Made by a program: the position numbers and the translations under genes. Positions 46,852 to 56,189 of a stretch of DNA of 63,566 nucleotides are shown here, piece after piece. The notes below the pieces were generated by a model. The model was given only the letters and a program-made list of their open reading frames with translations, made no database searches and had not been told where the DNA came from. Positions within the stretch are counted from its first letter, which is position 1, and every line of letters starts with the position of its first letter. The stretch comes from Clostridia bacterium (lineage in GTDB: Bacteria > Bacillota > Clostridia > Christensenellales > CAG-138): contig JAFSPW010000049.1 of NCBI GenBank assembly GCA_017451295.1, forward strand, positions 1 through 63,566, in the 5' to 3' direction.

Positions 46852-49176
46852 ATGCTTCTTTCCATCGTATATATGCTTTTCTATGCGGTCTGCGGCCTGA
46901 TTTTAGGGCTGCGGCTGCCCGTTGTATCTTCCTCCCTCAGCCGCCGCGTGTGGCTGGGACTCGTGCTGGGGCTCTTTGGCAGCATCTGGTGCCCGAGCCT
47001 GTTTAGCTTTTTGCTGGGCCGCTTTGCCGCCCTGAGCCATGTTTTGGGCGCCCTGGCGATGGCCGCCCTGACTGCCGCCGCCCTGTTCTTTTTTCCAAGG
47101 CAAAGGCTATGGCTGGACAAAAGCACCCTCTACTCGCTGCTCTGGCTATTGCCCCTGTTTATAATCGGTGCCGGTCTTTTCTCCACCCACATCCTTGAAC
47201 CCAAGGCGGACGGGGTCTATGTGGGCCAGACCACCTATGGGGACCTGGCGATGCACCTCGGCTTTATCACCAGCCTTGGCACCCAGGGCACCTTCCCGCC
47301 GGAGTACAGCATCTTCCCCGGCCATGCGGTAAACTACCCCTTCTTGTGCGAGGTCCCGAGCGCGAGTCTGTATATGATGGGCTGTCCGCTGCGCTGGGCG
47401 TATCTTATCCCGGCCCTGTACGCCTATGTGCTGGTGCTGCTCGGGGTATACTTTACGGCAAGAGCCATTCTCAAGGGCACCCGGGCAACGCTCCTTGCGG
47501 TATACCTGTTCTTCATCGGCGGGGGCTTCGGCTTTGCCTACTTCCTCGACGGGCTAAAGGGCGCTTCCACGGTCGCAAAGCTCATCAACGAAGGCTTTGC
47601 CACCAACCTTTCCGCCCTGCTCAACGGCTTCTATGTGACCCCCACCAACCTGCCCCGCATCGGGCTTCGGTGGGTGAACCCCATTGTGGACATGCTCATC
47701 CCCCAGCGGGCCACCCTCTTTGGCTGGGCGTTTGTGTTCCCCTGCCTGTATCTGTTGCTGCGGTTCACCTTTGAAAGGGATAGTAAGGCCCTGTGGCTGC
47801 TCATCCCCCTTTCGGGCGGCCTGCCCCTTATCCACACGCATTCCTTCCTCGCGCTGGGCATCGTGAGCGGCGTATACTGCCTGATGGATGTATTCCGCCG
47901 GTTCGAGAAAAAGCGGCTAATCAACTGGGCCATCTACGGCCTTGCCGCCATCCTCCTCGCCGCCCCGCAGCTGTTTGCCTTCGCCTTCCGTCAGGCCGGG
48001 GAAAGCGGCATGGTTCAGCTCCATTTCAACTGGGCCAACGAGTTTGACGGCTTTCTCTGGTTCTACGTCAAAAACCTGGGCTGGCTGTTTTTGCTGCTGC
48101 CGTTTGCGCTGCTGCTGCTTAGCCGCAGGTACCGGCATATGGCCGCCGGGTTCCTGGTGCTCTGGCTACTCTCGGAACTGGTCATCTTCCAGCCCAACAC
48201 CTACGACAACAACAAGCTCATCTTCCTTAGCTTCTTCTGCCTGTGCGTGCTGAGCGCTAAGCTCCTTACCTTGCTCTTCTCCCGGCTAAATGTAGCCATC
48301 GGCGGCACAAACGCCCAGCGAGCCGCCGCCCTGCATACCATCAGCCTCGTGCTGCTTTGCGGCATATCGGTGTTCCTTCTCTCCGGCTTTAAGGGGCGCT
48401 ATATGGACCAAATCTATTGGACCCAGGCGGGGATTTTGACCGTGGTCTTCTGCCTGCTGCTGCTCCTGTACTGCCAGTTGCGGCTGCTTATTACCGGCGT
48501 TCACCTGCCCCAAGCGCTGCTTACCGGCGCCTTAGGCTTTTGCGCGCTAAGTTACCTACTCTACCGCCTCTATACGAGCCCGGAGGAAACGACCCTGTCG
48601 GTCTCTGTCTACTTTGGCATCGGCTGCGTGCTCCTTACTGTGGGGCTGCTGGTACTGCATGCCCTTCCGCTGCTTAAGACAAAGCGCTGGCCCAGGGCCG
48701 GGGCGTATCTCTCCGCCACTTTGCTGAGCTTCCTTTTGGGCTTCTCCCTGTTCCTCTCAGGGCCATTGACCATTTTGCGGGAGATGAAGAGCTCCTATCG
48801 CATGTTCGGCAACGAGGATTTAGCCGCCGCCGCCTTTATTAAGGAGCAGACGGAGCCCGACGCCCTGTTCCTGACGGACGACAGCTGGCACCTGAACCCC
48901 GTGTCCGTGCTCACCGGCCGCAGTATCCTCTGCGGGCCGGATCTGTTCCTCTACTATCACGGCATCGACACCTACGCCCGGCACCAGCAGGTGGCCATGA
49001 TGCTCGATGCCCCCGGGGAGAACGAAGACCTGTTTCGGCAGTATGGCGTACAGTATGTATACATCGGCAACTCCGAGCGCAGCAACCACCGGCCGGACGA
49101 GGCCTGGTTCGCTGCCCACGCAGAGTGTATCTATGACCAAGACGGCATCCGCATCTATGCCCTGGGGGATGTATGA
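46852..49176 (+). CDS. Large multi-span membrane protein, GT-C glycosyltransferase-like
   Basis: A 774-residue integral membrane protein with about 14-16 spans. Between the early spans a loop with the acidic motif TYGDLAMHLGFI near residue 125 and YSIFPGHAVNYPFL near 145 is where GT-C enzymes place their catalytic Asp. The final ~120 residues are extracytoplasmic and contain FIKEQTEPDALFLTDDSWH, a segment common at the end of GT-C-like proteins. AGGAGG precedes ATG 46852. Its stop overlaps the TPR gene start (ATGA). Lipid-linked sugar transfer is inferred; substrate unknown. Confidence 0.75.
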   Translation: MLLSIVYMLFYAVCGLILGLRLPVVSSSLSRRVWLGLVLGLFGSIWCPSLFSFLLGRFAALSHVLGALAMAALTAAALFFFPRQRLWLDKSTLYSLLWLLPLFIIGAGLFSTHILEPKADGVYVGQTTYGDLAMHLGFITSLGTQGTFPPEYSIFPGHAVNYPFLCEVPSASLYMMGCPLRWAYLIPALYAYVLVLLGVYFTARAILKGTRATLLAVYLFFIGGGFGFAYFLDGLKGASTVAKLINEGFATNLSALLNGFYVTPTNLPRIGLRWVNPIVDMLIPQRATLFGWAFVFPCLYLLLRFTFERDSKALWLLIPLSGGLPLIHTHSFLALGIVSGVYCLMDVFRRFEKKRLINWAIYGLAAILLAAPQLFAFAFRQAGESGMVQLHFNWANEFDGFLWFYVKNLGWLFLLLPFALLLLSRRYRHMAAGFLVLWLLSELVIFQPNTYDNNKLIFLSFFCLCVLSAKLLTLLFSRLNVAIGGTNAQRAAALHTISLVLLCGISVFLLSGFKGRYMDQIYWTQAGILTVVFCLLLLLYCQLRLLITGVHLPQALLTGALGFCALSYLLYRLYTSPEETTLSVSVYFGIGCVLLTVGLLVLHALPLLKTKRWPRAGAYLSATLLSFLLGFSLFLSGPLTILREMKSSYRMFGNEDLAAAAFIKEQTEPDALFLTDDSWHLNPVSVLTGRSILCGPDLFLYYHGIDTYARHQQVAMMLDAPGENEDLFRQYGVQYVYIGNSERSNHRPDEAWFAAHAECIYDQDGIRIYALGDV

Positions 49177-50096
49177 ACCGGCTGCTTCGCTTTCTGATAC
49201 CCTGCGCGATGCTCCTTTTCGCTGTTTGCCTTGCCATAACCCCTCATACGAAAGCGCCATCAACTACGCCGCTACTGCAGGGCGTAGAGCGCATGGAAGC
49301 GGGGGACTATGCCGCCGCCCGTGCCATTTTGGAAGAGGCCCTGGAGCAGCAGCCACAGGACGCCGCCTTGCAGGCCGCCCTTGCCGACTGCCTGTTTTTG
49401 GAGCAGGAGCAGGCTCAAAGGGAGCTCGAACAGGAGCTAATGGCGCTCAGCTTCCCCGCCGCTTTGGAGAAAATAAACAAGCTGAAAGCAGCCGACCCAA
49501 AATCGGTAAGGCTCACCTATCTTGAGCAGCAGACCCGCCGCCGGTATGAAGAGGAAACGCTGCAAAACGCCCTGTCCCTTTGCGACCGGGAAGCCTATGC
49601 TGAGGCTCTGTCGCTGCTAAACGAAGCGTTGACCTTTCTCGATTCTAAGCCTCTTAGGGACATGGAGGCCTATGTGCAAAGCTCCTATCCGCATCCCCTT
49701 TTGGCTCTCGGTCTCATGCCGGCCCCGGGGCTTACACTCGTGCCCTCGGAGGCGTATGGGCCGTTTAGTCTCCCACAGGGCTATGTGGAGGCGGACCTTC
49801 ACGGGGCATACGCGCGCTTTACCGCCACCCTTTGGATGCCGGAAGATATGCAGCCCACGGCCTTTCAAACCGGGGCAAGGCTCAGTATTTATGCTGACGG
49901 GGAGCTTCTGCAAGAGCATACCCTAAGCGAAGCGGAAAGAGGCCCCATTGAGCTCGATGTAGATATGACCGGGGTACAAACCCTGCGCCTAAGCTGGACG
50001 AGCCTCGGCGCGAACGGGCAAAAAAACTGGGGGCAGATGGCCACCCTAAACAATCCTCTCTTGCATCCGGTGCCTCTGCCCAAGCCCAGTATATAA
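49173..50096 (+). CDS. Membrane-anchored TPR protein coupled to the GT-C-like gene
   Basis: A 307-residue protein with one N-terminal span (about 5-23), then TPR-like helices (about 35-155: GDYAAARAILEEALEQQPQD and AYAEALSLLNEALTFLDSK) and a C-terminal beta-sandwich (about 185-300) resembling NPCBM/carbohydrate-binding folds (ADGELLQEHTLS, DVDMTGVQTLRLSW). The start overlaps the stop of the membrane protein gene by 4 bases, so the two are a pair. Role in a surface polysaccharide pathway is inference. Confidence 0.75.
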   Translation: MNRLLRFLIPCAMLLFAVCLAITPHTKAPSTTPLLQGVERMEAGDYAAARAILEEALEQQPQDAALQAALADCLFLEQEQAQRELEQELMALSFPAALEKINKLKAADPKSVRLTYLEQQTRRRYEEETLQNALSLCDREAYAEALSLLNEALTFLDSKPLRDMEAYVQSSYPHPLLALGLMPAPGLTLVPSEAYGPFSLPQGYVEADLHGAYARFTATLWMPEDMQPTAFQTGARLSIYADGELLQEHTLSEAERGPIELDVDMTGVQTLRLSWTSLGANGQKNWGQMATLNNPLLHPVPLPKPSI

Positions 50097-50102
50097 TTCT
50101 TC

Positions 50103-52121
50103 TTAAAATCTTAATATTTCGAGCTTGTTTTCCCTTTGCAGCCGGGGCTGTTTTTTCTGCTCTATCAGCCGGGGCTGGTTCGTCTGGGGCTGGGCCTTCT
50201 CCTGCGGATGCACGGGCGCAAAGGCACGGGTGCCGTCGTTTGAAAGGAGCACGCCGCGTTGGGGCCGCCTAAAGGCCTTTGTCCCTTCATCCCCTTTGGG
50301 AGCAAAGACAGCCGTGTCCCCCTCGGCCTCCGCCTCCCTTTGGGGAACTGGCCCAAAAGCCGCCGTATCCCCCTCGGGGTTCTGTTTAGGGGCTCTCTGC
50401 TCCTCCGTCTCCATCCCCTGCCCGTACCGTAGGCGAATGGGCCGGGTATAGCCAAACTGGGCATGGACGGGGTCTATGTCCTCCCTGTCCTCCCGCTTCA
50501 CGAGCCGCCCGCTCACCGGGTCCTCCCTGAGGGCGGGGAGCTGCTCAAGAACGTTCTCCTCCGCCACATAAAAGAGGATGGACAGCAGCAGGAACAGCCC
50601 CATGAGCACGAGAGCAGCCACCGTCACCCGGCGAAAGAGGGTCGCATAGCGCTCGGTATCATAGATGGTGCCGGTCGTGTCGATGGTGGTGCCGGGCCGA
50701 ATCTGGGGCTGTGCCGTGGCCTGGGGCGCCATGAGGCTCGACAGATCCAGGCTCATGGGCACGGTGGCGTACTGGGTTTGGGCCGGGTCCTGGGCCGTGA
50801 GCACGAACGTGAGGCTCCTCGTGCCCTCCGGCAGAACCAGCTCCTTTTCAAAGCTGGTGGTGCCGGTGCTCAGGGTCTCGTACTCGTTCACCACGCCTTT
50901 ATAGTAGTCCCCCTCGGTAATCACCGCCTGGGTGATGGGCACCTGGGACCGGTTCTCGATTTCAAAGAGCACCTTAAGCTGCCAGCTGCCGTCGCCCAGT
51001 TGTGCATGGTCCCTCAGCACCACGGACAGGCGAATATCCACCTGATCCGAGGACACAAAGGGCAGCACCGGGTAGCTTTGGGGGCTGTGCACCGTGCAGT
51101 CTGCCCCGAGGGCATCCTTGCCCTTTGCCGTGAAGGAGATATTCCGCAGCTGCCCCGCCGCCACCGCCGAAGGCACCGTGCAGGAAAGGGTCCGGCTCTC
51201 CCCCGCGTTGAGGCTGGGAACCTCGCCGATGCGGGTGCCGATTTCATCCGTCAGCACGAGGTTCGTCACCGGGTGGGTCCCGGCGTTTGTGAGCGTGATC
51301 TGAAACAGCGTCCCCTCCTTTGTGGCGGGATACTGCTCCACCTCCATCTGTACCTCCGTTTTTAGCGCCGCCACCGTAAAGGCGGTCTCGAGTTTCACCT
51401 CGGATTCAAGCCCCCGCACCGTATACTTTGCCAGAGGCTGCAGGGTGAGTCCCCCCTCCTTCATGGTAAGCTCTGCAGAAACGCTCATCTGCTGCCCCGC
51501 AAGCAGCGTATCCTTCTCAAGCGGAATGCCCACAAGCCCCGAGCCCGCGTCCTGCAGGGTGATATTGGTCATGTCAAACTTCGTATCGTTTTTTAGCGTA
51601 TAGGTCACAGAGAACCCGTCCCCCTCGCGCACCAGCGGCGTGTCCGTGGCGACTAAAAGGGTCAGTACCGGCTCGATAAACCGCTCCACCGTCGCGGATA
51701 CACTCAAACTGTGGTCGGTGACGATGGGGTTTTCCCGGTTGACATCCTCGGCAATATAGGTAAACAGCTGCCAGGAGAGGGTGAAGGCAAGGGGCCTATC
51801 AAAGTCCCCCTCCCCGATGAACACGTTCTCGAGCGTAAATTCGAGCACATCGTTCCCGGGGATGGTCACCTGCTCAGAGATGAGCTTCGGCTCCGAAAGT
51901 ACGTCCCCGCTTAAGCTCAGGTTCTCGGCCGTATACGGCTCGTCCAGGGTGTTTTTGAGCGTGAAGCGGAAGAAGCTCATCTCCCCCGGGGCACTCAGCA
52001 GGCACTCCGGGTCCGTCTCCACCTGTGCCGTCAGCGGCTCCGTCGCAGAATAGGCGGGCATGGCCCAGCTCATTAGGCTCAGGCACAGGGCCAAAATAAG
52101 TGCAATTCTCCTATTTTTCAC
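50103..52121 (-). CDS. Surface protein with tandem DUF11-like beta domains
   Basis: A 672-residue secreted, membrane-anchored protein. Signal peptide at residues 1-25 (ends AYSA), then about five immunoglobulin-like DUF11/conserved-repeat domains (for example VTYTLKNDTKFDMTNITL, FQITLTNAGTHPVTNLVL, FEIENRSQVPITQAVI), a transmembrane segment near 515-535, and a cytosolic tail of about 130 residues with repeated DTAxFxP/GTxAFxxP motifs. GTG 52121 is supported by GGAGG; the longer frame overlaps yigZ. The DTAAF/DTAVF/GTKAF/GTRAF repeats recall forkhead-partner phospho-Thr motifs, which is speculative. Confidence 0.72.
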   Translation of the reverse strand: MKNRRIALILALCLSLMSWAMPAYSATEPLTAQVETDPECLLSAPGEMSFFRFTLKNTLDEPYTAENLSLSGDVLSEPKLISEQVTIPGNDVLEFTLENVFIGEGDFDRPLAFTLSWQLFTYIAEDVNRENPIVTDHSLSVSATVERFIEPVLTLLVATDTPLVREGDGFSVTYTLKNDTKFDMTNITLQDAGSGLVGIPLEKDTLLAGQQMSVSAELTMKEGGLTLQPLAKYTVRGLESEVKLETAFTVAALKTEVQMEVEQYPATKEGTLFQITLTNAGTHPVTNLVLTDEIGTRIGEVPSLNAGESRTLSCTVPSAVAAGQLRNISFTAKGKDALGADCTVHSPQSYPVLPFVSSDQVDIRLSVVLRDHAQLGDGSWQLKVLFEIENRSQVPITQAVITEGDYYKGVVNEYETLSTGTTSFEKELVLPEGTRSLTFVLTAQDPAQTQYATVPMSLDLSSLMAPQATAQPQIRPGTTIDTTGTIYDTERYATLFRRVTVAALVLMGLFLLLSILFYVAEENVLEQLPALREDPVSGRLVKREDREDIDPVHAQFGYTRPIRLRYGQGMETEEQRAPKQNPEGDTAAFGPVPQREAEAEGDTAVFAPKGDEGTKAFRRPQRGVLLSNDGTRAFAPVHPQEKAQPQTNQPRLIEQKKQPRLQRENKLEILRF

Positions 52122-52752
52122 GAATATCCTCCGGCCGATACTCCCGGCCCACCACCTTGCCGGTAAGGGTCCCCCGGCTAAGGTCAAACAGGGCGTCCCT
52201 GAGCCTTTGACTGCCTCTGCTGTCAACCGCCACCTTACAGTAGACCGCCTCCCTGTACTCGGCCTCTACCTTCGCCCCCCGGCGCATAAGCTCCTGTTCA
52301 AACCGTGCCCACTGCTCATAGGGGACGGTGTAGTCGATGAGGTCGCAGGGCACCATCTCTACGGGTCCGGCGGCGGCAATAGCCTGAGCACAGGCCTTGG
52401 AATACGCCCGCACGAGCCCGCCGGTGCCGAGCAGCACGCCGCCAAAGTAGCGGGTCACCACGACTAAAACATCCGTCACCCCGGCCCCTCGTAGGGCCTC
52501 CATCATGGGCAGGCCCGCCGTGCCGCCCGGCTCCCCGTCGTCGCTAAAGCGGGCAATCTCCCCCTTCTTGCCCAAGGAATAGGCATAGCAATGGTGCCGG
52601 GCGTCCCAATACTGCTTCCTTAGCGCGGCCAGATATTCGCCGACCTCGCTCTCCCGGGCAAGGGGATAGCAGTTGCCGATGAATTTGGACTTGTTTATCT
52701 CCAGCATACAGCTGCCGGCGCCCTTCACCGTGCGATAGGTCTCATCGGCCAT
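52111..52752 (-). CDS. YigZ/IMPACT-family protein
   Basis: A 213-residue protein of the UPF0029/IMPACT family. The N-terminal domain has NKSKFIGNCYP near 20, DARHHCYAY near 49, FSDDGEPGGTAGLPM near 70 and VTRYFGGVLLGTGGLVRAY near 100; a C-terminal DUF1949 domain covers about 140-205. The molecular function in bacteria is not established. The gene lies 21 bases downstream of the DUF362 gene and overlaps the surface-protein start by 11 bases. Confidence 0.92.
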   Translation of the reverse strand: MADETYRTVKGAGSCMLEINKSKFIGNCYPLARESEVGEYLAALRKQYWDARHHCYAYSLGKKGEIARFSDDGEPGGTAGLPMMEALRGAGVTDVLVVVTRYFGGVLLGTGGLVRAYSKACAQAIAAAGPVEMVPCDLIDYTVPYEQWARFEQELMRRGAKVEAEYREAVYCKVAVDSRGSQRLRDALFDLSRGTLTGKVVGREYRPEDIREK

Positions 52753-52773
52753 GGGGGTAGGTGCTTCCTTTCT

Positions 52774-53946
52774 TTATCTTAGCTTCTCCAGAAAAGTGCT
52801 GATGGCGGTACGCTTCACCTTCATGGCGCCCACGGGGCAAAACTCCTGGCAGCAAAAGCAGCGAATGCAGACGGAATAGTCCACCTTCGGCTTGCCGTCC
52901 ACCATGGCAATCGCCCGGGCGGGGCAAACATTCGCGCACTGCTTGCAGCCGATGCAGCTATTATCCTCCGCCTTCGGCCTTGGCTGCATGGCCGCCTTGA
53001 TGACGGCGCCGGTCAGCTTCCCCACAAGGCTCCGGTTGTCCCCCCGAAAGAGCAGATCCCGCCGCTCGATGACGGTCTGAAAGTCCGGGCAGATAAAGTC
53101 TTGCCAGCCCTCGCTGATGCTCAGCTCCTCAGCGGTATCGGGAATCAGCCCCCGTTCGTAGGCCGCCTGCAGCGTGGGCACATCCTTTCGATTAAGGCCG
53201 ATAAGGTTCGAGAGCACCAAATCGAGCTTGTGCGGCGATTGCGAGGCCGCCACCAGCCCCATAAACCGGGGCGTTCCCTGGGAGGGGCCGTTGCCCTCCA
53301 TGGCCATGACCCCGTCGCAGATGGTGAGCACCGGGTGAAAATAGCTATCAAGGTCCACGAGCATCCTCGCAAAGTCTTCCGGGTTGGGGTAGCGATAGTG
53401 ATACTCGGGCTTGTCCGTGCCGGGAATGGCGCCGAACATGTTCTTGGCACCCCCGGTCATGCCCATCATGCCGTGGGTCTTGAGCTTGCAAAAGTCGATG
53501 ATATAGTCGCAGTCGTCCAGATACGCCGTATACGTGAACCGGCGCATAACCTTCCCCTCGGGGTAGGTCCCCTCCTTGATCGCCGTGTTTTGGTTCAGCT
53601 TCGCCCCGGCGGCAAGGCAATCCGTCAGCCCCGTGGCGGCATAGACCCGCTTTAGGTATGGGAGTGAGAAGGGACCCCCGGGGCTGTCGCCGATGGTCAC
53701 CTCGGCGCCCCGGTCCCTAAGAAGCTCCGTGAGCGCACACAGCAGCGCCGGGTGGGTCGTCGCCGCCTTCTCGGGCTTAAGTAAGGTGAGTAGGTTCGCT
53801 TTTATCACCACCCTGTCCCCGGGCTTTATAAAGCTAAGCCCGCCGAGAGGCTCCAAAACCGCCTCTAAAGCCACCTTGCAGGCGGAGGGTTCGTAGCTTC
53901 GGCAGGGGACGAGGGACACATCTACGGGGCGTACAGCAGCTTTCAT
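52774..53946 (-). CDS. DUF362 protein with 2x[4Fe-4S] ferredoxin domain
   Basis: A 390-residue protein: DUF362 domain (about 1-300, with VIKANLL near 48 and KLKTHGMMGMTGGAKNMFG near 153) followed by a bacterial ferredoxin domain with CIGCKQCANVCP and CIRCFCCQEFCP (about 335-375). DUF362 proteins are widespread in anaerobes and presumed redox proteins, without an assigned reaction. It lies 9 bases after mgtE and upstream of yigZ on the same strand. Confidence 0.9.
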   Translation of the reverse strand: MKAAVRPVDVSLVPCRSYEPSACKVALEAVLEPLGGLSFIKPGDRVVIKANLLTLLKPEKAATTHPALLCALTELLRDRGAEVTIGDSPGGPFSLPYLKRVYAATGLTDCLAAGAKLNQNTAIKEGTYPEGKVMRRFTYTAYLDDCDYIIDFCKLKTHGMMGMTGGAKNMFGAIPGTDKPEYHYRYPNPEDFARMLVDLDSYFHPVLTICDGVMAMEGNGPSQGTPRFMGLVAASQSPHKLDLVLSNLIGLNRKDVPTLQAAYERGLIPDTAEELSISEGWQDFICPDFQTVIERRDLLFRGDNRSLVGKLTGAVIKAAMQPRPKAEDNSCIGCKQCANVCPARAIAMVDGKPKVDYSVCIRCFCCQEFCPVGAMKVKRTAISTFLEKLR

Positions 53947-53955
53947 GGCAGTTTG

Positions 53956-55311
53956 TTACAGGCCGATGATGACCTTGGCGATGGAGAAGAAGGTAAGGAG
54001 CGAGAGCGCATCCACGACCGTGGTAATGAACGGGCTCGCCATGACCGCCGGGTCAAAGCCGAGCTTCTTTGCAAACATCGGCAGCGTGCAGCCGATGAAC
54101 TTGGCGATTGTGACGGTGACCGTCAGCGTGATGGACACGGACAGGGACACGAGCAGCCCCACTCTGTCAAGCAGCATCAGCTTCAAAAAGCTGATAACTG
54201 CGAGACTGATGCCGCAGAGCACCGCCACCCGAATCTCCTTCCAGATGACGGTCAGGATGTCCCCAAAGTCGATTTCGTTTAGGGACAGACCCCGGATGAT
54301 GGTGACGGAAGCCTGGCTGCCGGAGTTGCCGCCGGTGTCCATGAGCATGGGGATATAGGCCGTGAGCACGAGCTGCGCCGCGAGCGCATTTTCAAAGCTC
54401 GTGATGATGAGCCCCGTGAAGGTGGCCGAGACCATCAGCAGCATCAACCAGGGGATACGGTGCTTGTAGATCTCCCACACGCCGGTCTTGAGGTACGGCT
54501 TATCGGAAGGCGTGATAGCGGCCATCTTCTCGATATCCTCCGTGGCCTCCTCTTCCATAACGTCCATGGCGTCGTCCACCGTGACCATGCCGACGAGCCG
54601 CCCCTCCCCGTCTACGACGGGCATGGCGGTGAGGTCGTACTTCTTAAACTTCTGGGCCACGGTCTCCTGATCGTCGAGCGTGTTCACGCTGATGACATTC
54701 GTGTCCATCACATCCGCCACGTGCTCGTCGTCCTGTGAAAGAATGAGCGTGCGGATGGACACGATGCCCATGAGGGTCCTATCCCCCCCGGTGACGAAGC
54801 AGTCGTTGATGGTCTCTTTTTCAAGGCCGGTCCGGCGAATGGTCTTTATGGCGTCCGCCACGGTGTAGGTGATGCCCAGCTCCACAAACTCCGTGGTCAT
54901 GATGCTGCCGGCGCTGTCCTCTGGGTAGTTCAATAGCTCGTTGATGAGCTTTCTCGTGTCCGGGTCCGCCTGGCTTAAAATGCGCTTGACGACGTTGGCG
55001 GGCATCTCCTCCACGAGGTCCACGGCATCGTCAATATACAGTTCGTCGATGACTTCCTTTAGCTCCGTATCCGAAAAGCGGGTGATGAGCAGCTGCTGCT
55101 GGTCCGCATCGAGCTCCGCAAACGTCTCTGCCGCGAGCTCCTTTGGCAGCAACCGAAACAGCAGCGGCAGCGCTTCGGGCGAAAGCTCCGCAAAAATTGC
55201 GGCAATATCCGCCGCATTCAAGGTCACAAGGATATCCTTGATGGTGGGATAGCGCTTGTGCTCTAAGAGGGATTGTATGGTGATTTCCAGCGAATAGGTT
55301 TTTTCCGACAT
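53956..55311 (-). CDS. mgtE: Magnesium transporter MgtE
   Basis: Mg2+ channel of 451 residues. N-terminal helical domain (about 20-125, MgtE_N), two CBS domains (about 130-255) that sense cytosolic Mg2+, a plug helix, and five membrane spans (about 285-451). Pore motifs include PMLMDTGGNSGSQAS near 340 and the conserved last spans. ATG 55311 is preceded by GGAGG. The ~200-base 5' leader lacks the M-box core but contains a 30-codon reading frame and a long hairpin, possible Mg2+-responsive control. Confidence 0.95.
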   Translation of the reverse strand: MSEKTYSLEITIQSLLEHKRYPTIKDILVTLNAADIAAIFAELSPEALPLLFRLLPKELAAETFAELDADQQQLLITRFSDTELKEVIDELYIDDAVDLVEEMPANVVKRILSQADPDTRKLINELLNYPEDSAGSIMTTEFVELGITYTVADAIKTIRRTGLEKETINDCFVTGGDRTLMGIVSIRTLILSQDDEHVADVMDTNVISVNTLDDQETVAQKFKKYDLTAMPVVDGEGRLVGMVTVDDAMDVMEEEATEDIEKMAAITPSDKPYLKTGVWEIYKHRIPWLMLLMVSATFTGLIITSFENALAAQLVLTAYIPMLMDTGGNSGSQASVTIIRGLSLNEIDFGDILTVIWKEIRVAVLCGISLAVISFLKLMLLDRVGLLVSLSVSITLTVTVTIAKFIGCTLPMFAKKLGFDPAVMASPFITTVVDALSLLTFFSIAKVIIGL

Positions 55312-55375
55312 GGGCGGCCTCCTTCCTTTGGTGTTCTTTGGGAAAAACCAGAAGCGAGGCACAAAGAGGCATCGG

Positions 55376-55468
55376 TTATATGCGGCGGCACACCATGGCG
55401 TGTAGATGGTCTATGCTGCGTATATGGCCGGTTGATCCGCTTGTGCCGCTGCTACTGCCAGCATCCAT
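55376..55468 (-). CDS. Candidate 30-residue leader peptide upstream of mgtE
   Basis: ATG 55468 follows GAGAGGTG at proper spacing. The peptide begins MDAGSSSGTSGSTG and ends HLHAMVCRRI, stop at 55376, 64 bases before mgtE. Ribosomes on this frame would melt a stem between GCGGCACA and TGTGCCGC located in its second codon group and its end. Leader-peptide control of Mg2+ transporters is known (mgtL of MgtA); application here is inference. It could be a chance frame. Confidence 0.45.
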   Translation of the reverse strand: MDAGSSSGTSGSTGHIRSIDHLHAMVCRRI

Positions 55469-55519
55469 GGTGTTCACCTCTCTTTTTTGGAAATGTAGGG
55501 GACTTGCCCCATCCTAAAA

Positions 55520-55549
55520 ATTTTACAACCTGGGCTTGCCCCTTGTCAA
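55520..55549 (-). promoter_or_regulatory. Promoter of the mgtE transcript
   Basis: On the minus strand TTGACA (55544-55549), an 18-base spacer and TAAAAT (55520-55525). A short GGGGCAAGTCCCC hairpin follows at the start of the leader. Confidence 0.7.
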
Positions 55550-55676
55550 CCATAAAATATCCCTCTGTCCGCTCTTAGCAATTATGAACGAATTATCGGA
55601 AACCGAGAGCCGCCGGGGCCTCTATACTTTTTTTAGCGGGCAACCACCGCCAAACATTTTATAGGAGGAAAAAAAT

Positions 55677-56189
55677 ATGAAACCCATCACCCTGTACACC
55701 GCCAACTGCCGGGAAAAGCCGTACAACACCGTCTACCCCATCAAACGAGAGATACGCACGCTAACCGATTTGCAGGAGGCCGCCCAATTTGACCAGGTCT
55801 TTGCCGCCTATCGGGGCAACCACCGCTCCATATCGGACTTTCTGTCTTCCGACTGCCTGCCCTTTGACCTTGACAACGACCATTCGGAGAAGGAAAGCGA
55901 GTGGAAGACCCCCAAAGATGTTGCAACCGCCTTTTCGGGCGTGCCGTTCTATGTTATCTACAGCCGCCACCATATGCAGCAGAAGGGAAAGTACGGCCCA
56001 AGGCCCCGCTTCCACGTTCTCTTCCCCATCGAGCCTGTCACCAATAGGGACGAGTATCGGGCGCTGAAGGAAGCGGTCCTTTCCTACTTCCCGTACTTTG
56101 ATACCGGCGCGAAGGACGCGGCCCGGTTTTTCTATGGCGTAAAGGACCCGGTGGTGGAAGTGTATGGAGGCGAAGCGAATGAATCTTAA
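55677..56189 (+). CDS. Small archaeo-eukaryotic-type primase
   Basis: A 170-residue protein with primase-polymerase (AEP) motifs: PFDLDNDHS near residue 62 (hhhDhD metal site), RPRFHVLFPI near 110 (sxH) and an acidic YFDTGAKDAARFFYG near 143. It is much shorter than full primase-polymerases, so it is the catalytic domain only. AGGAGG precedes ATG 55677. It overlaps the helicase gene by 11 bases; together they are the replication pair of phages, plasmids and phage-inducible islands. No capsid, integrase or regulator genes flank them. Confidence 0.78.
   Translation: MKPITLYTANCREKPYNTVYPIKREIRTLTDLQEAAQFDQVFAAYRGNHRSISDFLSSDCLPFDLDNDHSEKESEWKTPKDVATAFSGVPFYVIYSRHHMQQKGKYGPRPRFHVLFPIEPVTNRDEYRALKEAVLSYFPYFDTGAKDAARFFYGVKDPVVEVYGGEANES

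Noticed and set aside
55312-55520. M-box (ykoK) Mg2+ riboswitch before mgtE
   Set aside because: The conserved M-box core strings and three-way layout could not be found in the leader; only a hairpin and short frame are seen.
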